DNA of 64,000 nt from Bradyrhizobium sp. WSM3983 (GCF_000473045.1 NZ_AXAY01000010.1:248001-312000), one strand, 5' to 3'; numbered from the stretch's first letter, positions 15,871 through 24,122 are shown. A program made the numbers and translations. The notes: generated from the letters alone by a model not told the origin.

Positions 15871-17850
15871 CTACGAAATCACCGGCGCCGCGGCGAATGC
15901 GTCCCTGAGCCGCTGGGCGAGCTCGGCCTTGCGATAGGGCTTGGTCAGGACGACCGCCTGCGCCTGCGCGCGGCCATGTTCGACCAGCGTCTCCAACGCA
16001 TAACCGGAGGTGAACAGCACCGGCAGCCCGGGGCGAATCCGCCGGGCCTGCTCGGCGAGGTCCCAGCCGCTCATACCGCCCGGCATGATGATGTCCGTGA
16101 ACAGCATGTCGATGCCGGGGTCGGTGCGCAGCCGCTGCAAGGCCTCCTCGCCGTTGACGGCAGCGACGACGCGATAGCCGAGGGACTCCACCCTCTGGAT
16201 CACCGAGGAGCGCACGAACGGATCGTCTTCCGCGATCAGGATTGTCTCGTGTCCGCGCGGCGCGGCGTCCTCGCTCTCCAGCATGTCGGCCAGCGATTGT
16301 CCGGCACCGGCGCGCGGCAGGTAGATCCGGACTGTCGTCCCCAGGCCCTCTTCGCTGTAGATCGAGACGTGGCCGTCGGACTGCTTGGCGAAGCCATAGA
16401 CCATGCTCAACCCGAGGCCCGACCCCTTGCCAACCTCCTTGGTTGTAAAGAACGGCTCGAATGCGCGCTCAATGACCTCGGGCGTCATGCCTTCGCCGTC
16501 ATCAGTCACGGAAATCAGCGCGTAGGCGCCGGACGCCACCTCCGGGTGCAGGGCACGATAGTCCTCATCGATCGCAGCCAGCTCCGTGCTGAGCGTCAGA
16601 TGTCCTCCGGATGGCATGGCATCCTGCGCATTCAGCGCAAGGTTCAGCACGGCGGATTCGAGCTGGGCGCGGTCGGCAAAAGCCAGGATAGTACCGGGCC
16701 CGAAGGCTGTCTTGATCTCGATGTTCTCGCGCAAGGCGCGCTTGAGCAGCTTGAGCATGGACCCGAGCAGCTCGCGGCAATCCACCGTCTGCGGCTGGAG
16801 CAACTGGCGGCGACTGAAGGCGAGCAGCCGCTGCGTCAGCTCTGCGCCGCGTTCGCCGGACTGGTAGATGTCGTCGGCAAACTGCCGCAGATCGGGCCGG
16901 GCCTTGAGCTGCTCGCTGAGATGCTCGGCATTGCCGATGATCACGGTGAGGAGATTGTTGAAGTCATGCGCGATGCCGCCGGAGAGCTGGCCGACCGTCT
17001 CCATCTTCTGCGCCTGCTGGAGCTGCTGCTCGGTCAGCTTGCGCGCGGTCAGATCGTGGATGATGCCGACGTAGATCAGCTCGCCGTCCTGCCACGCCTG
17101 GCCGACCGACAGATTCATCGGAAAGCTCGTTCCGTCCTTGCGCAGGCCGGCGGCTTCCCCGGTTGCGAAATGCGGCGCATGACCGGTCGATGGGTGCCTC
17201 TCCTCGTTGGACATCAGCATGCCGATGTCGAGATTCATCACCTCCTGGGCGCGATAGCCGAACAGCCGTTCGCAGGCGGGATTGAACAGGAGAATGCGGG
17301 CTTGCGCGTCGAACAGGATGACGCCGTCGACCGCGGTCTCGACGACCGCGGTGAGGCGGGTCACGCTCTCGCGCATCGCGCGCTGGGCGTCCTCGACCTG
17401 GCGCAGCAGCAGCGTCGCGTCCCGGCTCTTGATCTCCTCCTCCTCAAGCGCGGCCTGGACCTTTTGAAGCTCGAACGGAGAGGGGATCGCCAGGATCTTG
17501 GGCAGCAGCGGCCAAAGCGCGGCCGCGGTGAGGATCGACGCAACCGCGGTCGCCGCCTTGACCAGGCCCTCGATTCCATAGATCGGGACCCAGAGCGTGT
17601 AGATCGAGAGCACATGCGTCAGGCCGCAGGCCATGATGAAGACCGCGAACGCCCAGTAGACCCATCCAAACTGAAGGTCGCGCCGCTTGGTGACGAGAAT
17701 CGTGAGTGCAAACGGGATCGAGAAATACGCCGCCGCGATGCAGGCGTCCGAGACGACGTGGAGCCAGATCAGTTCCGGCTCCCACAACAGGCAGATGCCG
17801 TGCGGTGAGAACATTGAGGAGTCGAGGATGCGTTCGAAATAGGCCCACAT
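15871..17850 (-). CDS. Hybrid histidine kinase with ethylene-receptor-like membrane domain
   Basis: A 659-residue sensor. Residues about 20-125 hold three membrane helices matching the ethylene-binding domain of plant ETR1 and cyanobacterial Etr1: LIWLHVVSDACIAAAYFSIP and FAVFIMACGLTHVLS. Asp35, Tyr42, Ile72, Cys75 and His79 keep exactly the spacing of ETR1 Asp25, Tyr32, Ile62, Cys65 and His69; the Cys/His pair are the copper ligands there. Next come a coiled linker, a PAS domain (about 165-265), HisKA with GGIAHDFNNLL (phospho-His295), an HATPase with DDGEGM and GKGSGLGLSM, and a receiver with phosphoacceptor Asp586 in FTDIIMPGG. The start at 17850 has GGGAAG upstream; the frame continues 23 codons through a hairpin, probably leader. 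No output regulator gene is adjacent. Ethylene or copper binding is inferred. Confidence 0.9.
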   Translation of the reverse strand: MWAYFERILDSSMFSPHGICLLWEPELIWLHVVSDACIAAAYFSIPFALTILVTKRRDLQFGWVYWAFAVFIMACGLTHVLSIYTLWVPIYGIEGLVKAATAVASILTAAALWPLLPKILAIPSPFELQKVQAALEEEEIKSRDATLLLRQVEDAQRAMRESVTRLTAVVETAVDGVILFDAQARILLFNPACERLFGYRAQEVMNLDIGMLMSNEERHPSTGHAPHFATGEAAGLRKDGTSFPMNLSVGQAWQDGELIYVGIIHDLTARKLTEQQLQQAQKMETVGQLSGGIAHDFNNLLTVIIGNAEHLSEQLKARPDLRQFADDIYQSGERGAELTQRLLAFSRRQLLQPQTVDCRELLGSMLKLLKRALRENIEIKTAFGPGTILAFADRAQLESAVLNLALNAQDAMPSGGHLTLSTELAAIDEDYRALHPEVASGAYALISVTDDGEGMTPEVIERAFEPFFTTKEVGKGSGLGLSMVYGFAKQSDGHVSIYSEEGLGTTVRIYLPRAGAGQSLADMLESEDAAPRGHETILIAEDDPFVRSSVIQRVESLGYRVVAAVNGEEALQRLRTDPGIDMLFTDIIMPGGMSGWDLAEQARRIRPGLPVLFTSGYALETLVEHGRAQAQAVVLTKPYRKAELAQRLRDAFAAAPVIS

Positions 17851-17870
17851 GATTTCTTCCCAAGAGGATT

Positions 17871-17890
17871 GCGGGCCGAGCCCGGCCCGC
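17871..17890 (-). promoter_or_regulatory. Hairpin in the leader of the hybrid kinase gene
   Basis: GCGGGCCG and CGGCCCGC pair perfectly around a 4-base loop, ending a few bases before the GGGAAG ribosome site of the kinase gene. It could limit translation or be part of a promoter-proximal structure. It lies inside the alternative longer reading frame, which argues that the shorter start is right. Confidence 0.5.
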
Positions 17891-18066
17891 AACAAGGCGT
17901 CGCTGGACGAATCTACCACCTAACGTGGCATTCGCGCGGATGGGCGCCAAGGCCGGGCGATGCCGTGGTCTTGTTTTCACGGGTTATGCACGGTTACGGG
18001 ACGACAATGCCGCGCAGCAAGGACCGCGCCTTGATTCGCCGGCTTGCTGATGCTTCGGCGGCGCGC

Positions 18067-18124
18067 TAGGACAGGCCATGCTAGACAGGCCATGCTAGAC
18101 AGGTCATGTTAGGACAGGTTATGG
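18067..18124. repeat. Four tandem 14-15-base repeats upstream of thiD
   Basis: Units at 18067-18081, 18082-18095, 18096-18109 and 18110-18124 follow the pattern TAG(G)ACAGGCCATGC with small changes. The array ends 30 bases before the thiD start. No TPP riboswitch elements are visible. Function is unknown; it may be simple slippage. Confidence 0.8.
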
Positions 18125-18154
18125 CCGTGTTTTCTTCGAGCAAGCGATCCTGAG

Positions 18155-18955
18155 ATGACCACGCCCGTGGCGCTCACCATCGCCGGCTCCGATTCGAGCG
18201 GCGGCGCCGGTATTCAGGCCGACCTGAAGACCTTTGCCGCGCTCGGCGTCTATGGCGCGTCCGCGATCACGGCGATGACGGCGCAGAACACCAAAGGCGT
18301 CACCGGCATTCATGCGGTGCCCGCCGCGTTCGTCACCGCGCAGATCGATGCGGTGTTCTCCGATCTCGATGTCGGCGCGGTCAAGATCGGCATGGTGGCG
18401 CAGGCCGAGAGCATCGATGCGATCGCTGCTGCGCTGTCGCGCTGGAAGCCTGGCCATATTGTGCTCGATCCCGTGATGGTCGCGACCTCCGGCGATCGCC
18501 TGCTGGCGGCGGAGGCGGTCGAGGCATTGCGCACGAAGCTGATGCCGTTGGCGTCAGTGATCACGCCCAATCTGCCGGAGGCGGCCGCACTGCTCGACGA
18601 GCCGATCGCGCGAAGCGAGGCTGAGGTCGAAAGCCAGGGGCGTCGTCTGCTAGGGCTCGGCTGCCGCGCAGTCCTGATCAAGGGCGGGCACGGCGGGGGC
18701 AGTGAGAGCATCGACTATCTCGTCAGCGCCGAGGACACGATCGCGCTCGCCGCGCCGCGCGTCGCGACCCGCAACACTCACGGCACCGGCTGCTCGTTGT
18801 CCTCGGCAGTCGCGGCGGGGCTTGCCAAAGGCGAGGATCTCGAGACGGCTGTACGCAACGCCAAGAACTGGATCAGCGCGGCGATCGCAGCCGCCGACCG
18901 CTTTAGCGTCGGACACGGCCACGGGCCGATCCATCATTTCCACAAGTTTTACTGA
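18155..18955 (+). CDS. thiD: Hydroxymethylpyrimidine/phosphomethylpyrimidine kinase
   Basis: A 266-residue ribokinase-fold enzyme that phosphorylates HMP and HMP-P in thiamine pyrophosphate synthesis or salvage. It opens with ALTIAGSDSSGGAGIQADLK, the ThiD signature, followed by YGASAITAMTAQNT. The anion-hole and catalytic Asp motif is GTGCSLSSAVAAGLAKGE. Length is normal. It stands alone; no other thi gene and no TPP riboswitch is near. The start has GATCCTGAG just upstream. Confidence 0.95.
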   Translation: MTTPVALTIAGSDSSGGAGIQADLKTFAALGVYGASAITAMTAQNTKGVTGIHAVPAAFVTAQIDAVFSDLDVGAVKIGMVAQAESIDAIAAALSRWKPGHIVLDPVMVATSGDRLLAAEAVEALRTKLMPLASVITPNLPEAAALLDEPIARSEAEVESQGRRLLGLGCRAVLIKGGHGGGSESIDYLVSAEDTIALAAPRVATRNTHGTGCSLSSAVAAGLAKGEDLETAVRNAKNWISAAIAAADRFSVGHGHGPIHHFHKFY

Positions 18956-19118
18956 CGCCATCCTCGCGGCTTGCCGTTAACCAGTGCGGCCGCGTTTTTC
19001 CGGTATTTTGCGGACAACCATTGCTCCACCATGTCGCCTGATTGTCGCATGCGGCTGATATTCGCGGGGAGGGCGAGGCAAGGTCTGATTCGTATCTGAG
19101 GGTGCCTCATAGGTTCAA

Positions 19119-19136
19119 TCGTCATCCCCCTGTCAC
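19119..19136 (+). promoter_or_regulatory. Pho-box-like PhoB operator upstream of the plcP-like gene
   Basis: TCGTCAT, a 4-base CCCC spacer and CTGTCAC match the alphaproteobacterial Pho box (two CTGTCAT heptamers 11 bases apart) at 5 of 7 and 6 of 7 positions. It lies 38 bases before the favoured GTG start. A PhoB site here fits the lipid-remodelling role inferred for the two following genes. Confidence 0.6.
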
Positions 19137-19174
19137 GGGAAATTGTTACAGGCTGTCGCATGGGAAGTTACGAT

Positions 19175-19972
19175 GTGAGTGACGAGAGCCCGGAGCGGCG
19201 CTTTCGCACGTTGTTCATCTCCGACGTCCATCTCGGAGCCCGCGGCTCGCAAGCCGACCTTTTGCTGGACTTCCTGCGCTACCACGATGCCGACACGATC
19301 TATCTTGTCGGCGACATCGTCGACGGCTGGGCGCTGAAGTCGAGCTGGCACTGGCCGCAATCGCATAACGACCTGGTCCAGAAGCTGCTGCGCAAGGCGC
19401 GCAAGGGCGCCAAAATCATCTACGTGCCCGGCAATCACGACGAGTTCCTGCGCAACTATTACGGCACGCATTTCGGCGGCATCGACGTCGTCGAGAACAC
19501 CGTCCACACCGGCGTGGACGGCAAGCGCTATCTCGTCATCCACGGCGACATCTTCGACCTCGTGGTACAGAACGCGCGCTGGCTCGCCCATCTCGGCGAC
19601 AAGGCCTACGACTTCGCGATCCAGATGAATCGCTTCGTCAATTTCTTCCGGCGCATGTTCAAGGTGCCTTATTGGTCGCTGTCGCAATGGGCCAAGCAGA
19701 AGGTCAAGAACGCCGTCAACTACATCGGCGCGTTCGAGCAGGCGCTCGCGGCGGAAGCGCGGCGCCACGACGCCGATGGCGTGATCTGCGGCCACATCCA
19801 CTACGCGGTGATCCGTGACGAGAACGGCATCCGCTACATGAACTGCGGCGACTGGGTCGAGAGCTGCACTGCACTCGTCGAGCACGACGACGGGCGTTTC
19901 GAGATCATCACCTGGGCGGATCACCTGCGGAAGCCGGCAGAAGTTCCGCAGGTGGCGGCAAGAGCTGCCTAA
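19175..19972 (+). CDS. PlcP-like metallophosphoesterase (phospholipase C of phosphate starvation)
   Basis: A 265-residue calcineurin-type metallophosphoesterase with all metal motifs: FISDVHLG, YLVGDIVDGW, VPGNHDE, VIHGDIFD and CGHIHYA. It resembles LpxH, but the glycosyltransferase 13 bases downstream reproduces the plcP-agt pair of Sinorhizobium and Agrobacterium, in which PlcP removes phospholipid head groups under phosphate limitation and Agt glycosylates the diacylglycerol. A Pho-box-like site upstream supports this. I favour the GTG at 19175 (GGGAAG seven bases upstream, giving MSDESPERRF); an in-frame ATG at 19160 is the alternative and would leave almost no leader. Biochemical identity is inferred from context. 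Confidence 0.85.
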   Translation: MSDESPERRFRTLFISDVHLGARGSQADLLLDFLRYHDADTIYLVGDIVDGWALKSSWHWPQSHNDLVQKLLRKARKGAKIIYVPGNHDEFLRNYYGTHFGGIDVVENTVHTGVDGKRYLVIHGDIFDLVVQNARWLAHLGDKAYDFAIQMNRFVNFFRRMFKVPYWSLSQWAKQKVKNAVNYIGAFEQALAAEARRHDADGVICGHIHYAVIRDENGIRYMNCGDWVESCTALVEHDDGRFEIITWADHLRKPAEVPQVAARAA

Positions 19973-19985
19973 CGAGAGCTGCTTG

Positions 19986-21044
19986 ATGCGCATCCTGGTC
20001 GCGACCGACGCCTGGCACCCGCAAGTCAACGGTGTGGTTCGGACGCTGACCAAGCTCGCTGACGCCGCCAAGGGGCTTAGTGTCGAAGGTCTTGGCGTCG
20101 AATTCACGTTCCTGACGCCGCAATCGTTCCGCACCTTCGCGATGCCGAGCTATCGCGATGTGCGGCTCGCCATGCCGCGCCCCGCGCGAATCGCAAAACT
20201 GATCGAGGAAGCGCGGCCTGACAGCATCCATATCGCGACGGAAGGGCCGATCGGCCTGATGGTCCGCCGCTATTGCCGGCAGCGCAAACTGCCGTTCACG
20301 ACCAGCTTCCACACTCGCTTTCCCGAATATGTCCGCGCCCGTGTGCCGGTTCCGGGCTCGCTGATCTGGCGGGCGCTGCGCCGGTTCCATAGCCCGAGCC
20401 GCGCCGTGATGGCGGCTACGCCTGCGCTGGCCCGCGAGCTCGGCGAGCGCGGTTTCGACAATGTCGTGCTGTGGCCGCGCGGCGTCGACACCCATTTGTT
20501 CCACCCTCGTGCCGTCGACCTCTGCCTGCCGGCCCCGGTGTTCCTCTCGGTCGGCCGCGTCGCGGTGGAGAAGAATCTCGAGGCGTTCCTCGATCTTGAT
20601 CTGCCCGGCACCAAGGTGATCGTCGGCGACGGCCCGGCGCGCAATGCGCTGGAAGAGGCCTATCCCGACGCGATTTTCTTAGGGGAAAAGCACGGCGAGG
20701 AACTGGCCGACATCTATGCGGCGGCCGACGTCTTCGTGTTTCCGAGCAAGACCGACACGTTCGGCCTGGTCCTGCTCGAGGCGTTGGCGAGCGGCCTGCC
20801 GGTCGCGGCCTTCCCGGTGAAAGGGCCCCGCGACGTCATTGGCGATGCGCCGGTCGGCGCCCTGGGCGATGATTTGCGTGACGCCTGCTTCGCCGCGCTC
20901 GACATTTCGCGGCAGGCCTGCGTCGAATTCGCCGCCAATTACACCTGGGAGGCCTCGGCGCGGGCCTTCGTCGACAGCATTTTGGCGGTTGGCGCGGTGC
21001 TGCCCGGCCGGACCGGGGCGGAACAGCCGCGGTTCGTTGCCTGA
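19986..21044 (+). CDS. GT4 glycosyltransferase, probable Agt-type glycolipid synthase
   Basis: A 352-residue GT-B enzyme. The N-terminus MRILVATDAWHPQVNGVVRT is typical of GT4 lipid glycosyltransferases (SqdX/MgtA/Agt group). The donor-binding C-terminal half has FLSVGRVAVEKNLEAFLDLD, IVGDGPARN and PSKTDTFGLVLLEALASGLP, the EX7E motif region. Together with the upstream PlcP-like gene it should convert diacylglycerol into glucosyl or glucuronosyl diacylglycerol, saving phosphorus in the membrane. The ATG at 19986 follows GAGAGCTGCTTG; short spacing suggests one operon. The sugar donor cannot be read from the sequence. Confidence 0.87.
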   Translation: MRILVATDAWHPQVNGVVRTLTKLADAAKGLSVEGLGVEFTFLTPQSFRTFAMPSYRDVRLAMPRPARIAKLIEEARPDSIHIATEGPIGLMVRRYCRQRKLPFTTSFHTRFPEYVRARVPVPGSLIWRALRRFHSPSRAVMAATPALARELGERGFDNVVLWPRGVDTHLFHPRAVDLCLPAPVFLSVGRVAVEKNLEAFLDLDLPGTKVIVGDGPARNALEEAYPDAIFLGEKHGEELADIYAAADVFVFPSKTDTFGLVLLEALASGLPVAAFPVKGPRDVIGDAPVGALGDDLRDACFAALDISRQACVEFAANYTWEASARAFVDSILAVGAVLPGRTGAEQPRFVA

Positions 21045-21061
21045 GGGGTAGATTCTTGTTC

Positions 21062-21112
21062 TGACGCGTTTTCTTGACGCGAACTGGTATCCACTTCGCT
21101 TGAAAACGCTAT
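21062..21112. repeat. Intergenic repeat, family B, copy 1
   Basis: A 51-base element beginning TGACGCGTTTTCTTGACGCG and ending GAAAACGCTAT, so its ends are an inverted repeat (GCGTTTTC / GAAAACGC). The same element with a few substitutions recurs at 37599-37649. It lies between the glycosyltransferase and the dehydratase gene. Confidence 0.85.
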
Positions 21113-21171
21113 CGATATCTTCGCGCGGAGGTGTCTTGCCCGCGCCGCGTCAGCCGCGATAACATCGCCCC

Positions 21172-22155
21172 ATGTCCGAACAGCCCCTTCCGATCGGCCC
21201 TGCCGATATCGATGCCGCGGCGCGCGTGCTCGCGCCCTTTGCCGTCCGCACTCCGCTGCTGTCGTTTCCGGTGCTCAACGAGCGCATTGGTGCAAAGGTG
21301 TTCCTGAAGCCGGAGATGCTCCAGCGCACCGGATCCTTCAAGTTCCGCGGCGCCTTCAACAAGGTGTTCTCGATCCCGCAGGACAAGCGCGCCGGTGGCG
21401 TCGTCGCATTCTCCTCCGGCAACCATGCCCAGGGCGTGGCGGCCGCGGCCAAGATCCTCGACATGCACGCGACCATCGTGATGCCGGCCGACGCGCCGCT
21501 GTCGAAGCGCGAGCGCACGAAATCCTATGGCGCCGAAGTCGTGCTGTATGATCGCGACCGCGACGACCGCGAGGCGATCTCGCGCGGCATCGCCGAGAAG
21601 CGCGGCGCGACGCTGGTCAGGCCCTATGACGATCCCTTCGTGATCGCAGGCCAAGGCACCGCCGGCCGCGAGATCGCGGAAGACATGGCAACGCTCGGCC
21701 TCTCACCCGACATCGTGGTCGCCCCGGCCTCCGGCGGCGGCCTGATCGCGGGCGTCGCAACAGCGGTGAAGGCGCGCTATCCGCAAGCCGAGATCGTGGT
21801 GGCCGAGCCCGAGGCGTTCGACGATCACGGCCTGTCGCTGACCGCAGGCCATCGCGAGCCGCACCCGCCGGCAGGCCGCACCATCTGCGACGCGCTGATG
21901 GCGCTGATTCCCGGCGAGATGACCTTTGCGATCAACAGCAAGCTGCTCGCGCGCGGCGTGACCGCGTCGGACAAGGAAGTCGGCGCGGCCGTCGCCTTTG
22001 CCTATCGCGAGCTGAAGCTCGTGGTCGAGCCCGGCGGCGCGGTGGGCCTTGCAGCGTTGCTGGCCGGCCGTCTCGACGTCGCCGGCAAGAACGTGGTCAT
22101 CGTGCTCTCCGGCGGCAACGTCGATGCGGATCTGTTCGCCGAGCTGGTGGCTTGA
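21172..22155 (+). CDS. Threonine/serine dehydratase-like PLP enzyme
   Basis: A 327-residue fold-type II PLP enzyme. The PLP lysine is in QRTGSFKFRGAFNK, the Asn loop in SSGNHAQGVA, and the phosphate loop is ASGGGLIAGV. There is no C-terminal ACT regulatory domain, so it is like catabolic threonine dehydratase or serine racemase rather than IlvA. It would deaminate L-threonine or L-serine to the 2-oxo acid. It is a single gene followed by a strong terminator. Confidence 0.9.
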   Translation: MSEQPLPIGPADIDAAARVLAPFAVRTPLLSFPVLNERIGAKVFLKPEMLQRTGSFKFRGAFNKVFSIPQDKRAGGVVAFSSGNHAQGVAAAAKILDMHATIVMPADAPLSKRERTKSYGAEVVLYDRDRDDREAISRGIAEKRGATLVRPYDDPFVIAGQGTAGREIAEDMATLGLSPDIVVAPASGGGLIAGVATAVKARYPQAEIVVAEPEAFDDHGLSLTAGHREPHPPAGRTICDALMALIPGEMTFAINSKLLARGVTASDKEVGAAVAFAYRELKLVVEPGGAVGLAALLAGRLDVAGKNVVIVLSGGNVDADLFAELVA

Positions 22156-22162
22156 TCATTTG

Positions 22163-22212
22163 ACATGAAGAAGGGGCCGAGCGTTGCCGCTCTGCCCCTT
22201 CTTCATGTTTGT
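22163..22212 (+). terminator. Strong hairpin terminator after the dehydratase gene
   Basis: A perfect 15-base stem (22163-22177 with 22194-22208, ACATGAAGAAGGGGC) encloses a 16-base loop and is followed by TT. It begins 7 bases after the stop codon. Confidence 0.8.
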
Positions 22213-22241
22213 GGGTTCGAACTTGCCGCTTGCTCGGTGCA

Positions 22242-22380
22242 ACCTCTCCCGCTTGCGGGAGAGGTCGGCGCGTAGCGGCGGGTGAGGGCTTTCTCCAAGC
22301 GAGGATATTCTCGGTCGGCCGCCAACTGTCCCATTGCGGAGACACCCTCACCCCAGCCCTCTCCCGCAAGCGGGAGAGGG
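22242..22380. repeat. Palindromic intergenic repeat, family A, copy 2
   Basis: Same architecture as 1875-1998: a 24-base hairpin around CCCGCTTGCGGG (22242-22265), a GGCGGGTGAGGG-containing spacer, and a second hairpin around CCCGCAAGCGGG (22357-22380). It separates the terminator of the dehydratase gene from the end of the convergent caspase-like gene. Confidence 0.85.
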
Positions 22381-22400
22381 AGCACACCATCTTCGTGTAA

Positions 22401-24122
22401 TCAGTGCATGAAGCTGCGGTGGTTGTTGCCGCCGTTTGACTGGTTCATCGACTGACGGACATTGTTGTCGCCGCCATTCCCCATCGCATTGAACTGCGGC
22501 CGGTTGTACTGGACGTCATTCTGGACTTGCACCTTGCTCACCGGGTTGTTGTTGAGCTTCACGCCGTTGTTGATACGGATCGGGTTGTTCTGCGTCTGAA
22601 CGTTCACCGGCTTCACATCGACGGTCGAGCCGCCCTTGCCGATCGTCGTGGGCATGCTCACGACCTTGCCAGGGGTGCCGGTGGTCGTGACGGCATTGTT
22701 GTTGCCGGTGCTTTGCGTGGTGGTGGTCACCGGCAGTGTCGTGATCTTGCCGATGCCATTCTTGTTCGTCGTCGTGTTGGTTGGCGCGGGCAGGGTGACG
22801 ATCTTGCCGCCATTGCCGAGCTTACCGATGACGTTGCTGTCGACCGGCTTCTGCACGCCCGGCAAGTTGGCGTTCATCTGCGAGCCGCCATTGCCCTGCT
22901 GGATCAGCGGCATGTATTTGGGTTGGCCGAGATTGCCGATCTTGAGCGTCGGGGCGATGTTCTGCGGAGCGAGGAACTTCGTCGCCTGCATCAAGGGGAT
23001 CATCTTTGGCTGCGTCTCGAGCTTCAGCGCCATCTGTGCATAGGGGCTGTTGCCGTAGCTGTCGTAGAAGCCCTTGTAGCCGACCGGCGAGTTCGCCAGC
23101 ACCGCCTGGTGCCAGGCCTGCGAGAGCAGGAGGTTCGACAGCAGCCAGCGGATGTGATCGCACAGCGGGTCGTGCGGATACATCTGGATGAACTCCTGAT
23201 AGTACTCCGGCCGTCCCTCGGACACGACGTAGTCATAGGCCTGGCGCGTTGAACGGCTCGGCAGGTTAGAGGCCATCTGCACCACCGGCGCGTTCACCGG
23301 CGCGCGGTTGGCAGCAACCGCGGTGTCGCCGAAGAAGGTGAAGTCAGACGTCAGCGACGAGCTCTCCCAAGGAATCTGCGCGCCCCTGGTGGTCTGGTTC
23401 ACCTGGAGCCGCACGCGCTTGAACAGCTGCTCGATCGGCACGTTGGGCTCGCGCGCGACGTTCAGGAAGGCTTGCGTGTAGGGGCTGTGGCCACCACTGC
23501 CGTCGAGCGCTTCGGCGCCCGGCGCGGTCGAATAGCCGACGATCGAGCCGTTCGGCGCATCGACGATGGCGAGGCCGCGGCTGGCGTCATTGACGCCAGG
23601 GAACGGGTTGTTGCGGCAGGCGTCGAGGATGACGATGCGCATCCGGCTCGGAATCGTCTCCAAGGTCGACATCACGTCGACCAGGCGGACCGAGTCGTTG
23701 ACGAGGTCGGTCTGGTTCGACACCTTCGCGTCAACAGGGACGAGATAGTTCTCGCCGGCGAGCTGCACGCCGTGACCGGCGTAATAGACCATCGCCACCG
23801 TGTTCGGCCCGCGCGCGGACACTTTTGCGGAGAAATCCTGTACCACGCGCAGCATGTCGTTCTGGCCGAGGTCGGTCGCCGAGATCACCTCGAAGCCCGC
23901 CGAATTGAGGAACTGGGCCATCGACTGCGCGTCATTGTCCGGGTTCGCGAGCTGCGGCGCATTCTGGTAGTTCGAATTGCCGATCACCAGCGCCATACGC
24001 TGCTCCGGGCCTTGCAGCGCGGAAGGCGCAGCCGGTTCGACAGGGGCGACTTGCGCGGAAACCGGGCCGCAGACGAAGCCGAACAGGCCGGCAGTCATCA
24101 GGGCGGATTTCAGGCGGAACAT
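22401..24122 (-). CDS. Exported caspase-like (peptidase C14) protein with Asn/Gly-rich tail
   Basis: A 573-residue protein with a signal peptide ending VSAQ. Residues about 40-265 are a caspase p20-like domain: RMALVIGNSNYQNAPQLANP, catalytic His117 in MVYYAGHGVQ and catalytic Cys169 in IVILDACRNNPF, both intact. The signal sequence places this orthocaspase in the periplasm or outside, unlike cytosolic metacaspases. Residues 300-380 resemble a repeat region with aromatic residues, and from about 410 the chain is low complexity, rich in Asn, Gly, Thr and Gln, perhaps surface-exposed. Two GTGA-N6-TCAC palindromes lie 75-115 bases upstream of the start. Its target is unknown. Confidence 0.88.
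   Translation of the reverse strand: MFRLKSALMTAGLFGFVCGPVSAQVAPVEPAAPSALQGPEQRMALVIGNSNYQNAPQLANPDNDAQSMAQFLNSAGFEVISATDLGQNDMLRVVQDFSAKVSARGPNTVAMVYYAGHGVQLAGENYLVPVDAKVSNQTDLVNDSVRLVDVMSTLETIPSRMRIVILDACRNNPFPGVNDASRGLAIVDAPNGSIVGYSTAPGAEALDGSGGHSPYTQAFLNVAREPNVPIEQLFKRVRLQVNQTTRGAQIPWESSSLTSDFTFFGDTAVAANRAPVNAPVVQMASNLPSRSTRQAYDYVVSEGRPEYYQEFIQMYPHDPLCDHIRWLLSNLLLSQAWHQAVLANSPVGYKGFYDSYGNSPYAQMALKLETQPKMIPLMQATKFLAPQNIAPTLKIGNLGQPKYMPLIQQGNGGSQMNANLPGVQKPVDSNVIGKLGNGGKIVTLPAPTNTTTNKNGIGKITTLPVTTTTQSTGNNNAVTTTGTPGKVVSMPTTIGKGGSTVDVKPVNVQTQNNPIRINNGVKLNNNPVSKVQVQNDVQYNRPQFNAMGNGGDNNVRQSMNQSNGGNNHRSFMH

Noticed and set aside
15787..17808. Plus-strand frame opposite the hybrid kinase
   Set aside because: Arg/Gln-rich shadow of a well-defined kinase on the other strand.
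18067..18154. TPP riboswitch before thiD
   Set aside because: No conserved thi-box sequence; the space is taken by a simple tandem repeat.
18949..19161. 70-codon minus-strand frame between thiD and plcP
   Set aside because: Poor codon pattern in its first half, no ribosome site, and it covers the Pho-box-like site.
19160..19972. LpxH, UDP-2,3-diacylglucosamine diphosphatase
   Set aside because: The metal motifs are shared, but the GT4 neighbour and the Pho-box-like site fit PlcP better. Not excluded biochemically.
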